Source of the DNA: Manis javanica
Lineage: Eukaryota > Chordata > Mammalia > Pholidota > Manidae
Length of the DNA stretch: 64,000 bases
Assembly: GCF_040802235.1 (NCBI RefSeq)
Contig: NC_133158.1
Span: 157,492,401-157,556,400 of the forward strand
Direction of reading: 5' to 3'
Shown piece by piece: positions 24,441 to 36,106 of the stretch. The notes under the pieces are model-generated. The model was not told the origin of the DNA, searched no databases, and saw only the letters and a list, made by a program, of their open reading frames with translations. Within the stretch, counting starts at the first letter, position 1. Every line of letters starts with the position of its first letter. Made by a program: the position numbers and the translations under genes.

Positions 24441-26831
24441 ATATAAATATACATGGTAATTATTTAAAAGATATATGAAATTATTAATATATCATTTGCT
24501 ATATAGTTAAAAAGATCTTACCAAATAAAAATTCTGTAAGTACAGATATTTAGGAGGTTTATGTAACATTTATCCTTATTTGGGATATTTTTTATTCCAT
24601 AACCATGGCATTTTTCTTGCTAAGAATTAGTTACAGGTAGTTACTCGTCATTTCATTGTCTGACAGATATCCATATGATTACTTCTCATTTAGGGCAAAG
24701 AGAGTTCTTGGATGTTCTTTATGCTACAAACCTCAAAGTAAAAGTCTGCTAAAAAATAAACAAGCAAGTATTTTCTTACCTCTATTTGTGTGTGTGTGTA
24801 TGATTACTTTTAATGAGGTGTTACCATTACGAAGTACTTTGAGAGCGATGTAGTATTGAATTTTTAAAAGTATACGTATATAAAGAAAGAGAAGGCGAAA
24901 ACAATAGTGAACTTATATTTTGTACTGAGTTTTTCTAAGTTGTGCATAAATTAAAACACAGGACAACACGTACAAGACCCTTTTGTTCTTCCCTCTGTTA
25001 TAAAATCTATATTCATATCCAGGGACTGACTCTAGTTTCACCATACATGCTCTTTTCTGAGCAACATTTAACACACTCTTTAAGAATGTCAGAAGGAAAT
25101 GGCATTTGAAGGGTGAACAACTGGGAGCCTCATACAGTAGAAACAGATTTGAACTGATGATTTATTACATTTTCTTACTGAAAATGCGGATGTGTATTGT
25201 TTAAGCAACTACTTCCTCAAAAGAATTGACTCTTATCACTCTGTTAATGTAATAGTTTTCCAGAGCTTCCCATTTGGTCAAATTGGGGCATAAAATCTTC
25301 TGGAATTCTGCCAAATGTTCAGGCGGAGAGCCCAGTGTTTCTGATCAGGCAGGATACCAGGCTGCGGACACCGCGCGAGGCCACAGGGTCTTCAGCCTAA
25401 AGCAGCAGATCTGGGGAGCCAGTTTAACTAAAGGGTGTGTCCATTTTGTTTCCGTCTTAGTTTCTGGCACTGTCCTGTTTCATTGTGCAGGTCATAAGCA
25501 TGTGAAGTCCGGAACTGACCTAATTTTTTCAACTGAAGAGATAAGTGCCAAGTTTACATCCATGCCCCTAAGCTTTATGGGCGTTGATATTTTGAGAATT
25601 ACTAGCCACGCCACTCTTCTGATGGTGGCTCGATTTCATCCATCCTTTGGGAACTAGAAGTAAGTGGCAGGTGAGGAAATTCAATCATATCATTAGATGT
25701 AAGACATATATAAAATGATATCATTTTTGTTTCAGAAATCCAAATATGACCAGGGTTTGATTTCGTGGCTCTGCTTTTTTTGGACAAAAGCCTTAATGAG
25801 GCTTTTCCAAGCCTTATTAAGTAAGGATAATAATTCCCTCTTCTAAGGGCTTTTGTTATGATTATATAAGTATGTTTTACCATTAGTATTTTTATTTATA
25901 TTATTAATGCACCCCTGATTGTCAACTCTACTTACATAGATGACTGTGTTATTTTTATGGCTTTCAAATGTTGTATAAGTGCTCTAAGTGGGAGATAAAT
26001 TTCTTTAGAAGAATAATGAGAAAGTAAAGTTTTATTAGTTCTAGGTATTAGATACTTCTAATCTAGTATTTTCCATACTGTGGATATAGATGCTTTCCTA
26101 CACTACTGGCATATATTAATGATATATTTTTTGGTTTTGATATTTGATTCAAATAATAACCATAATTATGTGTGTATTTATGTAAACAATTCACATATTC
26201 TCCAGTTGTGTATTCCAATATTTTCTCCAATTTTAGTTTTCTTGAAGACTTGTTCTAAGTTGAGCTATAAATCATTTTAATTCCTACGTCTCAAAATATA
26301 TGAACTTGCTTCAGAATACAATAAAGAGTATTTGAGAGCTTTTCCACAACCATAGAATTTGATAACTAGAAAAAAACTGCTATATTAGTATGCAGATAAA
26401 ATATAGTTTTACAGCTAGTAATATAGTAGTATTTTGTATTATTTATTTTATAGAAAAGAAAACCAAGATTCCAGTATTGTTAATGTTCACTGACACCATG
26501 CATAGGTCTGAGGTTCTGTTTTTATACCCACAAGCTTTCATAAAATGTCCAAGTCCCTTCCCTTTTTGCAGAGGGATTTAAAAATGTCCAGGACTGTTGT
26601 GTTGTCCATAGGTCCATGGGTGAAGTTGGCAGAGGAGTTCATGCCCAAGGGCAGCTCATCCATGGAATCCCTACCACTCTGCCTCTAGGTCTTGTGTGTT
26701 CAGTTTCCCTATCTCTTACTGTCAATTCAGTTTTTACTCCTGGTTTTGGTTAGCAGTCTTCTTTCTTATACCCAAAGGCTGGTACAAAATAGGATATACT
26801 AATTCACTTTCCATGTCGTCTGTCTCCTGTC

Positions 26832-26863
<32 letters not shown>

Positions 26864-27234
26864 GCTTGAGGGCGCTACTTCTCGATACCTTGCCCTCACA
26901 TAAAGTGCAAAAAAGTGAACCAATGCAACACACAACAGCAATCAATGCTCTTAAACCATTTCATGGGCTGTATTGTGATTCTTCATCATCTCAGACATTA
27001 TCTCATCTTATCATTAACTTTATAATTATGTTAATTATAAAATCTTCTGAATAATTTTTAGCATACTGAAATTACATCAGTTTATTACAGTGCTTATCAC
27101 AGCTTGAACGAAGGCAGGACTTAGAACTTCCTTCTAAAACAACAGGATATGAAAATGAGATGAGATGTCTCTCCTCCATTAGGTTGCATTATATGACAAA
27201 GGTTAAGGGATGTCACTCTTAATTTTAATAGTCT
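24441..27234. other. No recognised gene or repeat family apart from microsatellites
   Basis: AT-rich sequence. There is a short (GT)n near 24788-24801, a (TA)n at 26833-26866, and a locally CpG-containing stretch at 25274-25660 with a 127-codon open frame that I do not recognise. Confidence 0.45.
26833..26866. repeat. (TA)n microsatellite
   Basis: Uninterrupted alternating TA run of about 32 bp. Confidence 0.95.
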
Positions 27235-27633
27235 AGCGAGAGATTTTTCTTTGTTGCTGGCTTGCAGAAGTAAGCTGCCAAGTTGTAATGAGCCTAGGAA
27301 GAGGTCCAGGTGGCAAGGAAGTGCAGACAACCTTCAACGGACAGCCACAATAAAACAGACACTTCAGTCACACAGCAGCAAGGAAATGAATTATGTCAGC
27401 AACCTGAAGACCTTGGGAACTAATTCATCTGTAATCAAGCCTCCAGGGGATAATGTAGCCTGGCTAACACCTTAACTGCAGTCTTGTGGAACCCTGGGCA
27501 GAGGGCACAGTTTAGCTGGGAGTCAATGACTGTGACTCACAGAAAGTGTGAGATAATAATAAATGTATATTGTTTTAAGCTGCTGCAATTGTGGTAATTA
27601 GTTACACAGCAACAGAACAGTACTATAGCCAGC
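27235..27633 (+). mobile_element. MLT1-type MaLR LTR
   Basis: Contains gctggcttgcagaagtaagc, then cttaactgcagtcttgtgga, and the typical 3' end gtgagataataataaatgta...ttgttttaagctgctgcaa...cagcaacagaacagtac. These are MaLR LTR words in order. Confidence 0.75.
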
Positions 27634-27730
27634 AAAGTCAAATCACAATCATTTGAGCTTGCTTTCTATTTTCTGTATTTTTGTCTCATAAACAGTTGCA
27701 ATTTAACTTGTGAAGTATTTTTAGTTAAAT

Positions 27731-27741
27731 AAAAAGATTTT
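27731..27741 (+). repeat. 5' target site duplication of L1 copy 3
   Basis: AAAAAGATTTT immediately before the L1 tip. Its partner lies at 36525-36535, after the distal poly(A) tract, and not at the proximal L1 tail. The bottom strand would have been nicked at TTTTT/AT, consistent with L1 endonuclease preference. Confidence 0.78.
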
Positions 27742-27748
27742 GGGGAGC

Positions 27749-27760
27749 CAAGATGGCGGC
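27749..27760 (+). promoter_or_regulatory. YY1-type site at the L1 5' end
   Basis: CAAGATGGCGGC begins 8 bp into the element. In human L1 a CAAGATGG site at the same place binds YY1 and sets the transcription start. Function here is inferred by analogy. Confidence 0.65.
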
Positions 27761-27999
27761 GTGAGTAGAGCAGTGGAAATCTCCTCCCAAAAACACATAG
27801 AGCTATGAAAATATAACAAAGAAAAATCTTCCTAAAATAGAGACCACAGGACACAGGACAACATCCAGACCACATCCACACCTGCAAGAACCCAGCGCCT
27901 TGTGAAGGGGGTAAGATACAAGCCCCAGCCCGGCGGGACCCGAGCGCCCCTCCCCCCGGCTCCCGGCGGGTGGAGAGAAACCGGAGCAGTTTTTTTTTT

Positions 28000-28985
28000 T
28001 GGCGAGCGCTTTTTGGAAGCCTTAGAGGGACGGGCCCCCGTTGCTGGGGAGGCAGGGTGGCGGGACCGGTGAGGAGGTGCCTGGGAACAGCGCCGGAGGA
28101 CAAAGAATATCCCACGTTTCTCCCTGCGAGACCTGGGGGCGGGTGCCTGAGACCGGTGCCTGAGGACGGAGGAGGTCGCGCGTTTTTCCCCTTTTTTTTT
28201 TTTCTCTTTTTGGCAAGCGCTTTTTGGAAGCCTTGAAGGGACGGGGACCCCAGTGCTAGGGAGGCACGGTGGCGGGACTGGTGAGCGGGTGGCTGGGACC
28301 GGCGCCTGAGGACAAAGAATATCCCCCGTTTTTCCCTGCGGGACCGGTGGGCGGGTGCCTGAGACCGGCACTTGAGGACAGAGGAAATCGCGCGTTTTTC
28401 CCCTTTTTTTTTTCTCTTTTCTGCGAGTGCTTTTTGGAAGCCTAAAAGGGACAGGGACCCCGGTGCTAGGGAGGCAGGGCGGCGGGACTGGTGAGCGGGT
28501 GCCTGGGACCGGCACCTGAGGACAAAGAATATCCCGCATTTTTCCCTGTGGGACCGGTGGGTGGGTGCCTGAGACCAGCACCTGAGGACGGAAGAAATCG
28601 CGCGTTTTTCCCCTTTTTTTTCTCTCTTTTTGCCAAGTGCTTTTTGGAAGCCTTGAAGGGACAGGGACCCCGGTGCTAGGGAGGCAGGGCGGCAGGACTG
28701 GTGAGCGGGTGCGTGGGACCAGTGCCTGAGGACAAAGAATATTGAGCGTTCCTTCCCTGCGGGACCGGTGGGTGGGTGCTTTTTGGAAGCCTTGAAAGGA
28801 CAGGGACCCTGGTGCTAGGGAGACAGGGCAGCAGGACCAGTGCGCGGGTGCCTGGGACCGGCACCTGAGGAAAAAAAAAAAAAAATCGCGTGTTTTTTCT
28901 TTTTTTTTTTCCTTTCTGTTCCCTCTCTCATTGTTGCTGTTGTTGTTTTGGTTTGGAGAGTGCTTTTTGGAAATCTTAAAGGGGC
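28000..28985 (+). repeat. Tandem monomers (about 210 bp) in the L1 5'UTR
   Basis: The anchor GYGCTTTTTGGAAGCCTT recurs at about 28006, 28217, 28427, 28637, 28776 and 28960, giving spacings of 211, 210, 210, 139 and 184 bp. Each full unit holds GGGACNGGGACCCCGGTGCTAGG, a GGCACCTGAGGACAAAGAATATCCC block, a GAAATCGCGCGTTTTTCCCC block and a pyrimidine tract. The last two units are shortened. Long ORFs on either strand here come from the repeat periodicity. Confidence 0.92.
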
Positions 28986-29338
28986 AGGACAGGTCACTTA
29001 GACCAGAAGCAGGGAATCTGGGGATCTCTGGGCACTCTAACCCCCTGGGCAGCAGGGAGCACAGAGGCCCCTTACGGAGATAAATAGTCTCCTGGCTGCT
29101 CCCCCTCTAACGGGGCTCCACCATTTTGGAGGAACAGCCCCAGCCAGGCCAAGCCCACAGCAACAGTGGAGATAAACCCCAAAGCAACTGGGCAGGAAGC
29201 AGAAGCCCTGTCTGCGCACAGCTGCCCAGCACAAGCCACTAGAGGTCGCTATTCTCCCAGGAAAAGGCTACAAACCAACAAGAAGGGAAGCTCTTCCAGC
29301 GGTCACTTGTACCAGCTCTGCAAACTATCTCTATCACC

Positions 29339-30262
29339 ATGAAAAGGCAAAACTACAGGCAGACAAAGATCACAGAGACAACACCTGAGAAGGAGACAGA
29401 CCTAACTAGTCCTCCTGAAAAAGAATTCAAAATAAAAATCATGAACATGCTGACAGAGATGCAGAAAAAAATGCAAGAGCAATGGGATGAGATGCAGAGA
29501 AAAATGCAAGAGCAGTGGGATGAGATGCAGAGAAAAATGCAAGAGCAGTGGGATGAAGTCCGGAAGGAGATCACAGATGTCAGGAAAGAGATCACAGAAG
29601 TGAAACAATCCCTGGAAGGATTTATAAGCAGAATGGATAAGATGCAAGAGGCCATTGAAGGAATAGAAGCCAGAGAACAGGAACGTATAGAAGCTGACAT
29701 AGAGAGAGATAAAAGGATCTCCAGGAATGAAACAACACTAAGAGAAATATGTGACCAATACAAAAGGAAAAACATTCGTATTATAGGGATACCAGAAGAG
29801 GAAGAAAGAGGAAAAGGGATAGAAAGGGTCTTTGAAGAAATAATTGCTGAAAACTTCCCCAAACTGGGGGAGGAAATAATCGAACAGACCATGGAATTAT
29901 ACAGAACCCCCAACAGAAAGGATCCAAGGAGGACAACACCAAGACACATAATAATTAAAATGGCAAGGATCAAGGACAAGGAAAGAGTTTTAAAGGCAGC
30001 TAGAGAGAAAAAGGTCACCTATAAAGGAAAACCAATCAGGCTAACATCAGACTTCTCAACAGAAACCCTACAGGCCAGAAGAGAATGGCATGATATACTT
30101 AATGCAATGAAACAGAAGGGCCTTGAACCAAGGATACTGTATCCAGCACGACTATCATTTAAATATGATGGTGGGATCAAACAATTCCCAGACAAGCAAA
30201 AGCTGAGGGAATTTGCTTCCCACAAACCACCTCTACAGGGCATCCTACAGGGACTGCTCTAG
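29339..30262 (+). CDS. L1 ORF1p, RNA-binding chaperone (intact)
   Basis: A 307-residue protein that, in known L1s, trimerises, coats L1 RNA and is needed for retrotransposition in the cytoplasmic RNP. Layout: a basic N-terminus (MKRQNYRQTKITE), a coiled coil at about residues 35-105, an RRM at about 110-195 containing NIRIIGIPEEEERGKG, and the C-terminal domain with RHIIIK at 202-207 and ARREW at 246-250. The Arg pair of the last motif is essential for RNA binding in the human protein. Residues 41-73 are three tandem copies of MQRKMQEQWDE (first copy MQKKMQEQWDE), followed by two RKEIT-V heptads. The start is the ATG in CACCATG; copy 2 has GTG at this place. The stop is TAG at 30260. ORF2 follows 195 bp downstream. 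Confidence 0.96.
   Translation: MKRQNYRQTKITETTPEKETDLTSPPEKEFKIKIMNMLTEMQKKMQEQWDEMQRKMQEQWDEMQRKMQEQWDEVRKEITDVRKEITEVKQSLEGFISRMDKMQEAIEGIEAREQERIEADIERDKRISRNETTLREICDQYKRKNIRIIGIPEEEERGKGIERVFEEIIAENFPKLGEEIIEQTMELYRTPNRKDPRRTTPRHIIIKMARIKDKERVLKAAREKKVTYKGKPIRLTSDFSTETLQARREWHDILNAMKQKGLEPRILYPARLSFKYDGGIKQFPDKQKLREFASHKPPLQGILQGLL
29459..29557 (+). repeat. Three 33-bp tandem repeats in the ORF1 coiled coil
   Basis: Units at 29459-29491, 29492-29524 and 29525-29557. Units 2 and 3 differ by one base in the last codon; unit 1 differs at a few positions. Each encodes 11 residues in frame. Copy 2 has only one corresponding segment (about 17110-17145), so the array is an expansion. Confidence 0.95.
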
Positions 30263-30457
30263 ATGGGAGCACCCCTAAAAAGAGCACAGAACAAAACACA
30301 CAACATATGAAGAAGGGAGGAGGAGGAATAAGAAGGGAGAGAAGAAAAGACTCTCCAGACAGTGTATATAACAGCTCAATAAGCGAGCTAAGTTAGGCAG
30401 TAAGATACTAAAGAAGCTAACCTTGAACCTTTGGTAACCACGAATCTAAAGCCTGCA

Positions 30458-33400
30458 ATGGCAATAAGTACATATCTTTCAATAGTCACCCTAAATGTAA
30501 ATGGACTTAATGCACCAATCAAAAGACATAGAGTAATAGAATGGATAAAAAAGCAAGACCCATCTATATGCTGCTTACAAGAAACTCACCTTAAACCCAA
30601 AGATAAGCATAGACTAAAAGTCAAGGGATGGAAAAACATATTTCAGGCAAACAACAGTGAGAAGAAAGCAGGGGTTGCAGTACTAATATCAGACAAAATA
30701 GACTTCAAAACAAAGAAAGTAACAAGAGATAAAGAAGGCCACTACATAATGATAAAGGGCTTAGTCCAACAAGAGGATATAACCATTCTAAATATATATG
30801 CACCCAATACAGGAGCACCAGCATATGTGAAGCAAATACTAACAGAACTAAAGAGGGAAATAGACTGCAATGCATTCATTGTAGGAGACTTCAACACACC
30901 ACTCACCCCAAAGGATAGATCCACCGGGCAGAAAATAAGTAAAGACACACAGGCACTGAACAACACACTAGAACAGATGGACCTAATAGACATCTATAGA
31001 ACTTTACATCCAAAAGCAACAGGATATACATTCTTCTCAAGTGCACATGGAACATTCTCTAGAATAGACCACATACTAGCTCACAAAAAGAGCCTCAGTA
31101 AATTCCACAATATTGAAATTCTACCAACCAATTTTTCAGACCACAAAGGTATGAAAGTAGAAATAAATTCTACAAAGAAAACAAAAAGGCTCACAAACAC
31201 ATGGAGGCTTAACAACATGCTACTAAATAATCAATGGATCAATGAACAAATCAAAATAGAGATCAAGGAATATAGAGAAACAAATGACAACAACAACACT
31301 AAGCCCCAACTTCTGTGGGATGCAGCGAAAGCAGTCTTAAGAGGAAAGTATATAGCAATCCAGGCACACTTGAAGAAGGAAGAACAATCCCAAATGAATA
31401 GTCTAACATCACAATTATTAAAACTGGAAAAAGAAGAACAAATGAGGCCTAAAGTCAGCAGAAGGAGGGACATAATAAAGATCAGAGAAGAAATAAACAA
31501 AATTGAGAAGAATAAAACAATAGCAAAAATCAACGAAACCAAGAGCTGGTTCTTTGAGAAAATAAACAAAATAGATAAGCCTCTAGCCCAACTTATTAAG
31601 AGAAAAAGAGAGTCAACACAAATCAACATAATCAGAAATGAGAATGGAAAAATCACGACAGACTCCACAGAAATACAAAGAATTATTAAAGACTACTATG
31701 AAAACCTATATGCCAACAAGCTGGAAAACCTAGAAGAAATGGACAACTTCCTAGAAAAATACAACCTCCCAAGACTGACCAAGGAAGAAACACAAAAGTT
31801 AAACAAACCAATTACAAGCAAAGAAATTGAAACAGTAATCAAAAAACTACCCAAGAACAAAACCCCGGGGCCGGACGGATTTACCTCGGAATTTTATCAG
31901 ACACACAGAGAAGACATAATACCCATTCTCCTTAAAGTGTTCCACAAAATAGAAGAAGAGGGAATACTCCCAAACTCATTCTATGAAGCCAACATCACCC
32001 TAATACCAAAACCAGGCAAAGACCCCACCAAAAAAGAAAATTACAGACCAATATCCCTGATGAACGTAGATGCAAAAATACTCAATAAAATATTAGCAAA
32101 CAGAATTCAACAGTATATCAAAAGGATCATACACCATGACCAAGTGGGGTTCATCCCAGGGATGCAAGGATGGTACAACATTCGAAAATCCATCAACATC
32201 ATCCACCACATCAACAAAAAGAAAGACAAAAACCACATGATCATCTCCATAGATGCTGAAAAAGCATTTGACAAAATTCAACATCCATTCATGATAAAAA
32301 CTCTCAGCAAAATGGGAATAGAGGGCAAGTACCTCAACATAATAAAGGCCATATATGATAAACCCACAGCCAGCATTATACTGAACAGCGAGAAGCTGAA
32401 AGCATTTCCACTGAGATCGGGAACCAGACAGGGATGCCCACTCTCCCCACTGTTATTTAACATAGTACTGGAGGTCCTAGCCACGGCAATCAGACAAAAC
32501 AAAGAAATACAAGGAATCCAGATTGGTAAAGAAGAAGTTAAACTGTCACTATTTGCAGATGATATGATACTGTACATAAAAAACCCTAAAGACTCCACTC
32601 CAAAACTACTAGAACTGATATCGGAATACAGCAAAGTTGCAGGATACAAAATCAACACACAGAAATCTGTAGCTTTCCTATACACTAACAACGAATCAAT
32701 AGAAAGAGAAATCAGGAAAACAATTCCATTCACCATTGCATCAAAAAGAATAAAATACCTAGGAATAAACCTAACCAAGGAAGTGAAAGACTTATACTCT
32801 GAAAACTACAAGTCACTCTTAAGAGAAATTAAAGGGGACACTAATAAATGGAAACTCATCCCATGCTCATGGCTAGGAAGAATTAATATCGTCAAAATGG
32901 CCATCCTGCCGAAAGCAATATACAAATTTGATGCAATCCCTCTCAAATTACCAGCAACATTCTTCAATGAATTGGAACAAATAATTCAAAAATTCATATG
33001 GAAACACCAAAGACCCCGAATAGCCAAAGCAATCCTGAAAAAGAAGAATAAAGTAGGGGGGATCTCACTCCCCAACTTCAAGCTCTACTACAAAGCCATA
33101 GTAATCAAGACAATTTGGTACTGGCACAAGAACAGAGCCACAGACCAGTGGAACAGATTAGAGACCCCAGAAATTAACCCAAACATATATGGTCAATTAA
33201 TATTTGATAAAGGAGCCATGGACATACAATGGCAAAATGACAGTCTCTTCAACAGATGGTGCTGGCAAAACTGGACAGCTACATGTAGGAGAATGAAACT
33301 GGACCATTGTCTAACCCCATATACAAAGGTAAACTCAAAATGGATCAAAGACCTGAATGTAAGTCACGAAACCATTAAACTCTTGGAAAAAAACATAGGC

Positions 33401-34273
33401 AAAAACCTCTTAGACATAAACATGAGTGATCTCTTCTTGAACATATCTCCCCGGGCAAGGAAAACAACAGCAAAAATGAGCAAGTGGGACTACATTAAGC
33501 TGAAAAGCTTCTGTACAGCGAAAGACACCATCAATAGAACAAAAAGGAACCCTACAGTATGGGAGAATATATTTGAAAATGACAGATCTGATAAAGGCTT
33601 GACGTCCAGAATATATAAAGAGCTCACACGCCTCAACAAACAAAAAACAAATAACCCAATTAAAAAATGGGCAGAGGAACTGAACAGACAGTTCTCCAAA
33701 AAAGAAATACAGATGGCCAAGAGACACATGAAAAGATGCTCCACATCGCTAATTATCAGAGAAATGCAAATTAAAACTACAATGAGGTATCACCTCACAC
33801 CAGTAAGGATAGCTGCCATCCAAAAGACAAACAACAACAAATGTTGGCGAGGCTGTGGAGAAAGGGGAACCCTCCTACACTGCTGGTGGGAATGTAAATT
33901 AGTTCAACCATTGTGGAAAGCAGTATGGAGGTGCATCAAAATGCTCAAAACAGACCTACCATTTGACCCAGGAATTCCACTCCTAGGAATTTACCCTAAG
34001 AACGCAGCAATCAAGTTTGAGAAAGACAGATGCACTCCTATGTTTATCGCAGCACTATTTACAATAGCCAAGAATTGGAAGCAACCTAAATGTCCATCTG
34101 TAGATGAATGGATAAAGAAGATGTGGTACATATACACAATGGAATACTACTCAGCCATAAGAAGTGGAAAAATCCAACCATTTGCAGCAACATGGATGGA
34201 GCTGGAGAGTATTATGCTCAGTGAAATAAGCCAAGCGGAGAAAGAGAAATACCAAATGATTTCACTCATCTGA
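30458..34273 (+). CDS. L1 ORF2p, endonuclease and reverse transcriptase (intact)
   Basis: ORF2p nicks chromosomal DNA and primes reverse transcription of L1 RNA there. The start is set at ATG 30458 ([18 protein letters not shown]), giving 1271 residues, close to the 1275 of human ORF2p; the frame is also open for nine codons upstream. Endonuclease residues are present: Asn in TLNVNGLN, Glu42 in QETHL, Asp144 and Asn146 in GDFNTPL, and Asp228-His229 in SDHKG. The RT carries [25 protein letters not shown] and the catalytic FADDM at 699-703. The Cys-rich C-terminus starts at Cys1129 ([18 protein letters not shown]). The stop is TGA at 34271. No frameshift or missing catalytic residue was found. 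Translation would depend on reinitiation after ORF1, as in other L1s. Activity is inferred, not shown. Confidence 0.96.
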   Translation: MAISTYLSIVTLNVNGLNAPIKRHRVIEWIKKQDPSICCLQETHLKPKDKHRLKVKGWKNIFQANNSEKKAGVAVLISDKIDFKTKKVTRDKEGHYIMIKGLVQQEDITILNIYAPNTGAPAYVKQILTELKREIDCNAFIVGDFNTPLTPKDRSTGQKISKDTQALNNTLEQMDLIDIYRTLHPKATGYTFFSSAHGTFSRIDHILAHKKSLSKFHNIEILPTNFSDHKGMKVEINSTKKTKRLTNTWRLNNMLLNNQWINEQIKIEIKEYRETNDNNNTKPQLLWDAAKAVLRGKYIAIQAHLKKEEQSQMNSLTSQLLKLEKEEQMRPKVSRRRDIIKIREEINKIEKNKTIAKINETKSWFFEKINKIDKPLAQLIKRKRESTQINIIRNENGKITTDSTEIQRIIKDYYENLYANKLENLEEMDNFLEKYNLPRLTKEETQKLNKPITSKEIETVIKKLPKNKTPGPDGFTSEFYQTHREDIIPILLKVFHKIEEEGILPNSFYEANITLIPKPGKDPTKKENYRPISLMNVDAKILNKILANRIQQYIKRIIHHDQVGFIPGMQGWYNIRKSINIIHHINKKKDKNHMIISIDAEKAFDKIQHPFMIKTLSKMGIEGKYLNIIKAIYDKPTASIILNSEKLKAFPLRSGTRQGCPLSPLLFNIVLEVLATAIRQNKEIQGIQIGKEEVKLSLFADDMILYIKNPKDSTPKLLELISEYSKVAGYKINTQKSVAFLYTNNESIEREIRKTIPFTIASKRIKYLGINLTKEVKDLYSENYKSLLREIKGDTNKWKLIPCSWLGRINIVKMAILPKAIYKFDAIPLKLPATFFNELEQIIQKFIWKHQRPRIAKAILKKKNKVGGISLPNFKLYYKAIVIKTIWYWHKNRATDQWNRLETPEINPNIYGQLIFDKGAMDIQWQNDSLFNRWCWQNWTATCRRMKLDHCLTPYTKVNSKWIKDLNVSHETIKLLEKNIGKNLLDINMSDLFLNISPRARKTTAKMSKWDYIKLKSFCTAKDTINRTKRNPTVWENIFENDRSDKGLTSRIYKELTRLNKQKTNNPIKKWAEELNRQFSKKEIQMAKRHMKRCSTSLIIREMQIKTTMRYHLTPVRIAAIQKTNNNKCWRGCGERGTLLHCWWECKLVQPLWKAVWRCIKMLKTDLPFDPGIPLLGIYPKNAAIKFEKDRCTPMFIAALFTIAKNWKQPKCPSVDEWIKKMWYIYTMEYYSAIRSGKIQPFAATWMELESIMLSEISQAEKEKYQMISLI

Positions 34274-34649
34274 GGAGTATAGGAACAAAGGAAAAACTGA
34301 AGGAACAAAACAGCAGCAGAATTACAGAACCCAAAAATGGACTAACAGGTACCAAAGGGAAAGGAACTGGGGAGGATGGGTGGGCAGGGAGGGATAAGGG
34401 GGGGGAAGAAGAAGGGGGGTATTAAGATTAGCATGCATGGGGGGGAGGGAGAAAGGGTAGGGTGGGCTGCACAACACAGAGAGGACAAGTAGTGACTCTA
34501 CAACATTTTGCTAAGCTGATGGACAGTAACCGTAATGTGGTTGTTAGGGGGGACCTGATATAGGGGAGAGCATAGTAAACATAGTATTCTTCAGGTAAGT
34601 GTAGATTAAAAATTTAAAAAAAAAAAAAAAAAGAAAGAAAGAAAGAAAA
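34274..34649 (+). other. L1 copy 3 3'UTR with G-rich tract and first A-rich tail
   Basis: Holds a G-rich tract at about 34376-34471 (runs of 3-8 G), a G-quadruplex-prone feature seen in L1 3'UTRs of several mammals. It ends with A-rich sequence including GAAA repeats at 34632-34649. No AATAAA is seen just before the tail, which would favour read-through. Confidence 0.8.
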
Positions 34650-36106
34650 GGGGGATTACTCCTTAACAGGATAAAACTATTGGTAAATCAAAGATCAACG
34701 CATGCTTTAAATATCCTTAATGTTGATCACTTAAAGGGTGTCAGATGATCAGCTATGGAGGTACTCTTTTCTGATAATATTCCTTTCTCTTAATTAAAAA
34801 AAAAAAAAAAAAAAAGCAGTTACTGTGTGCTGACCTCCAATGAGTTCTGCACAGTGGTATAGAGGGCATGTCAAAGTGTGGGCAAAGGGTCTGTTTGTTT
34901 CTACGCAGAAGATCAAGGCCTAGCCTGGATACCCAGAAAATGAACTAAGATACGATATGAGGAGGAGCTTCCGGCATCAGCACTCTCTGGAGGACTCGTG
35001 CCGGGGGATGATCATCAAAAAGCCTCCACAGGGATCCGGACGATGCTGTGGTTGTGGCTGCATCCAGCCCACCGTCTCCTGGACTTGCCATAAGAAGGAG
35101 GAGGGAGATGTCTAGGCTGGCATGTGCATACAGTGAGACAACGAATTTGACTGGATCTGTACTGTTGGAACTCAACCAGGAGTTGGGAGGGGTGCAAGTT
35201 GTAGCACCCCAAAATCTCATGACTATAGACTATCTATGGTTAAAAGAACATATGGGATGTGAACAGATCCCAGAAATGGGCTGCTTTAATTTGTCTGATG
35301 GTTCAAGTACAGTTGGAAAATATCCATCATATCATAGATAAATTTTCACAAATGCCTAGGGTGCCTAAATGGTTTTCTTGGCTTCACTGGAGATGGCTGG
35401 TGATTATAGATTTGCTTTGTTTATGTCACCGTATTCCTATTATGTCAATATGTGTGTGCAAATTAGTTAGTAGTTTAAAACCTATACATACTTAAGGTAC
35501 TACACAAGAAGATATGTCAAAGAAATAATCAATCCTCCCAAGTTTCCTTCATATGCTACATCTATAGCTTTTCTTCTTCCTTCCTAATTACAAACTTTAA
35601 ATAGAATTCGTGCCTCATATCGAATTTACCGAGTATCATAATTCCTCCAGGTGGTAAAGATACCTCGAGACAAGTGCTGGGCATAGAAGCCACAGGGCAT
35701 AAATCTGCAAAGAAGTAAAAAGCTAACCTTTGCAAACAATATGGCTTCTCTCTCACTTACCAACTTTACATTTCCCTGTATGGCCCCGGAAGATGACTGG
35801 TTAGCCAGAGACGGGTAAGATTCCTCAAGGGAGGAACAACCTAAGACAGGCACAGTCGCAGGGGGGCCATCAGGTGAGAATTTGGGGATCAACAGAGGTG
35901 AGGCTCAGAACCTCACCCCCCCTGCTTTGAGAGAAATCTTCTGCATCCGTGGATGTCTTGCTGCCCTTGTCTAGCCTGGATTAATACTTAGTCCATAGGC
36001 ACACACCTGATCATCTGATCATCTACATTTGCCTTCTTACAGCACTAAACTATGTTTTCTACCTTTATCTTGCATCTACCTACCACTTCAGCATTTTATT
36101 AAAAAT

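Larger units (their letters stand above)
27742..29338 (+). promoter_or_regulatory. L1 copy 3 5'UTR / internal promoter
   Basis: About 1.6 kb, longer than the roughly 1.18 kb of copy 2. The first 230 bp and the last 330 bp align with copy 2; the GC-rich, CpG-rich tandem array in between does not. It ends CACCATG at ORF1, a fair Kozak context. Confidence 0.85.
27742..34649 (+). mobile_element. L1 copy 3, full-length, both ORFs intact
   Basis: Complete LINE-1 starting GGGGAGCCAAGATGGCGGCG. It has a 1.6-kb 5'UTR with a tandem monomer array, ORF1 (307 codons), a 195-bp spacer, ORF2 (1271 codons), a G-rich 3'UTR and a first A-rich tail (34616-34649). It has no premature stop in either ORF, unlike the three other L1s in the window. 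It therefore looks the youngest and may be able to retrotranspose. The target site duplication indicates that the inserted unit continues to about 36529. Confidence 0.96.

Noticed and set aside
27832-28581. A 249-codon open frame on the minus strand
   Set aside because: It runs through the 5'UTR monomer array; the repeated Pro/Arg-rich wording simply follows the 210-bp units (a multiple of three).
28000-28985. CRISPR-like array from regularly spaced repeats
   Set aside because: Units are adjacent full-length monomers with no unique spacers, in a mammalian L1 promoter.
29353-30018. A 221-codon minus-strand frame opposite ORF1
   Set aside because: Shadow of the intact ORF1; its repeated Ser/His/Cys wording mirrors the 33-bp repeats.
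34796-34815. The A-run at 34796-34815 as a separate retrotransposition tail
   Set aside because: ERV homology to 41072-41340 continues on both sides in register, so it is an internal A expansion.
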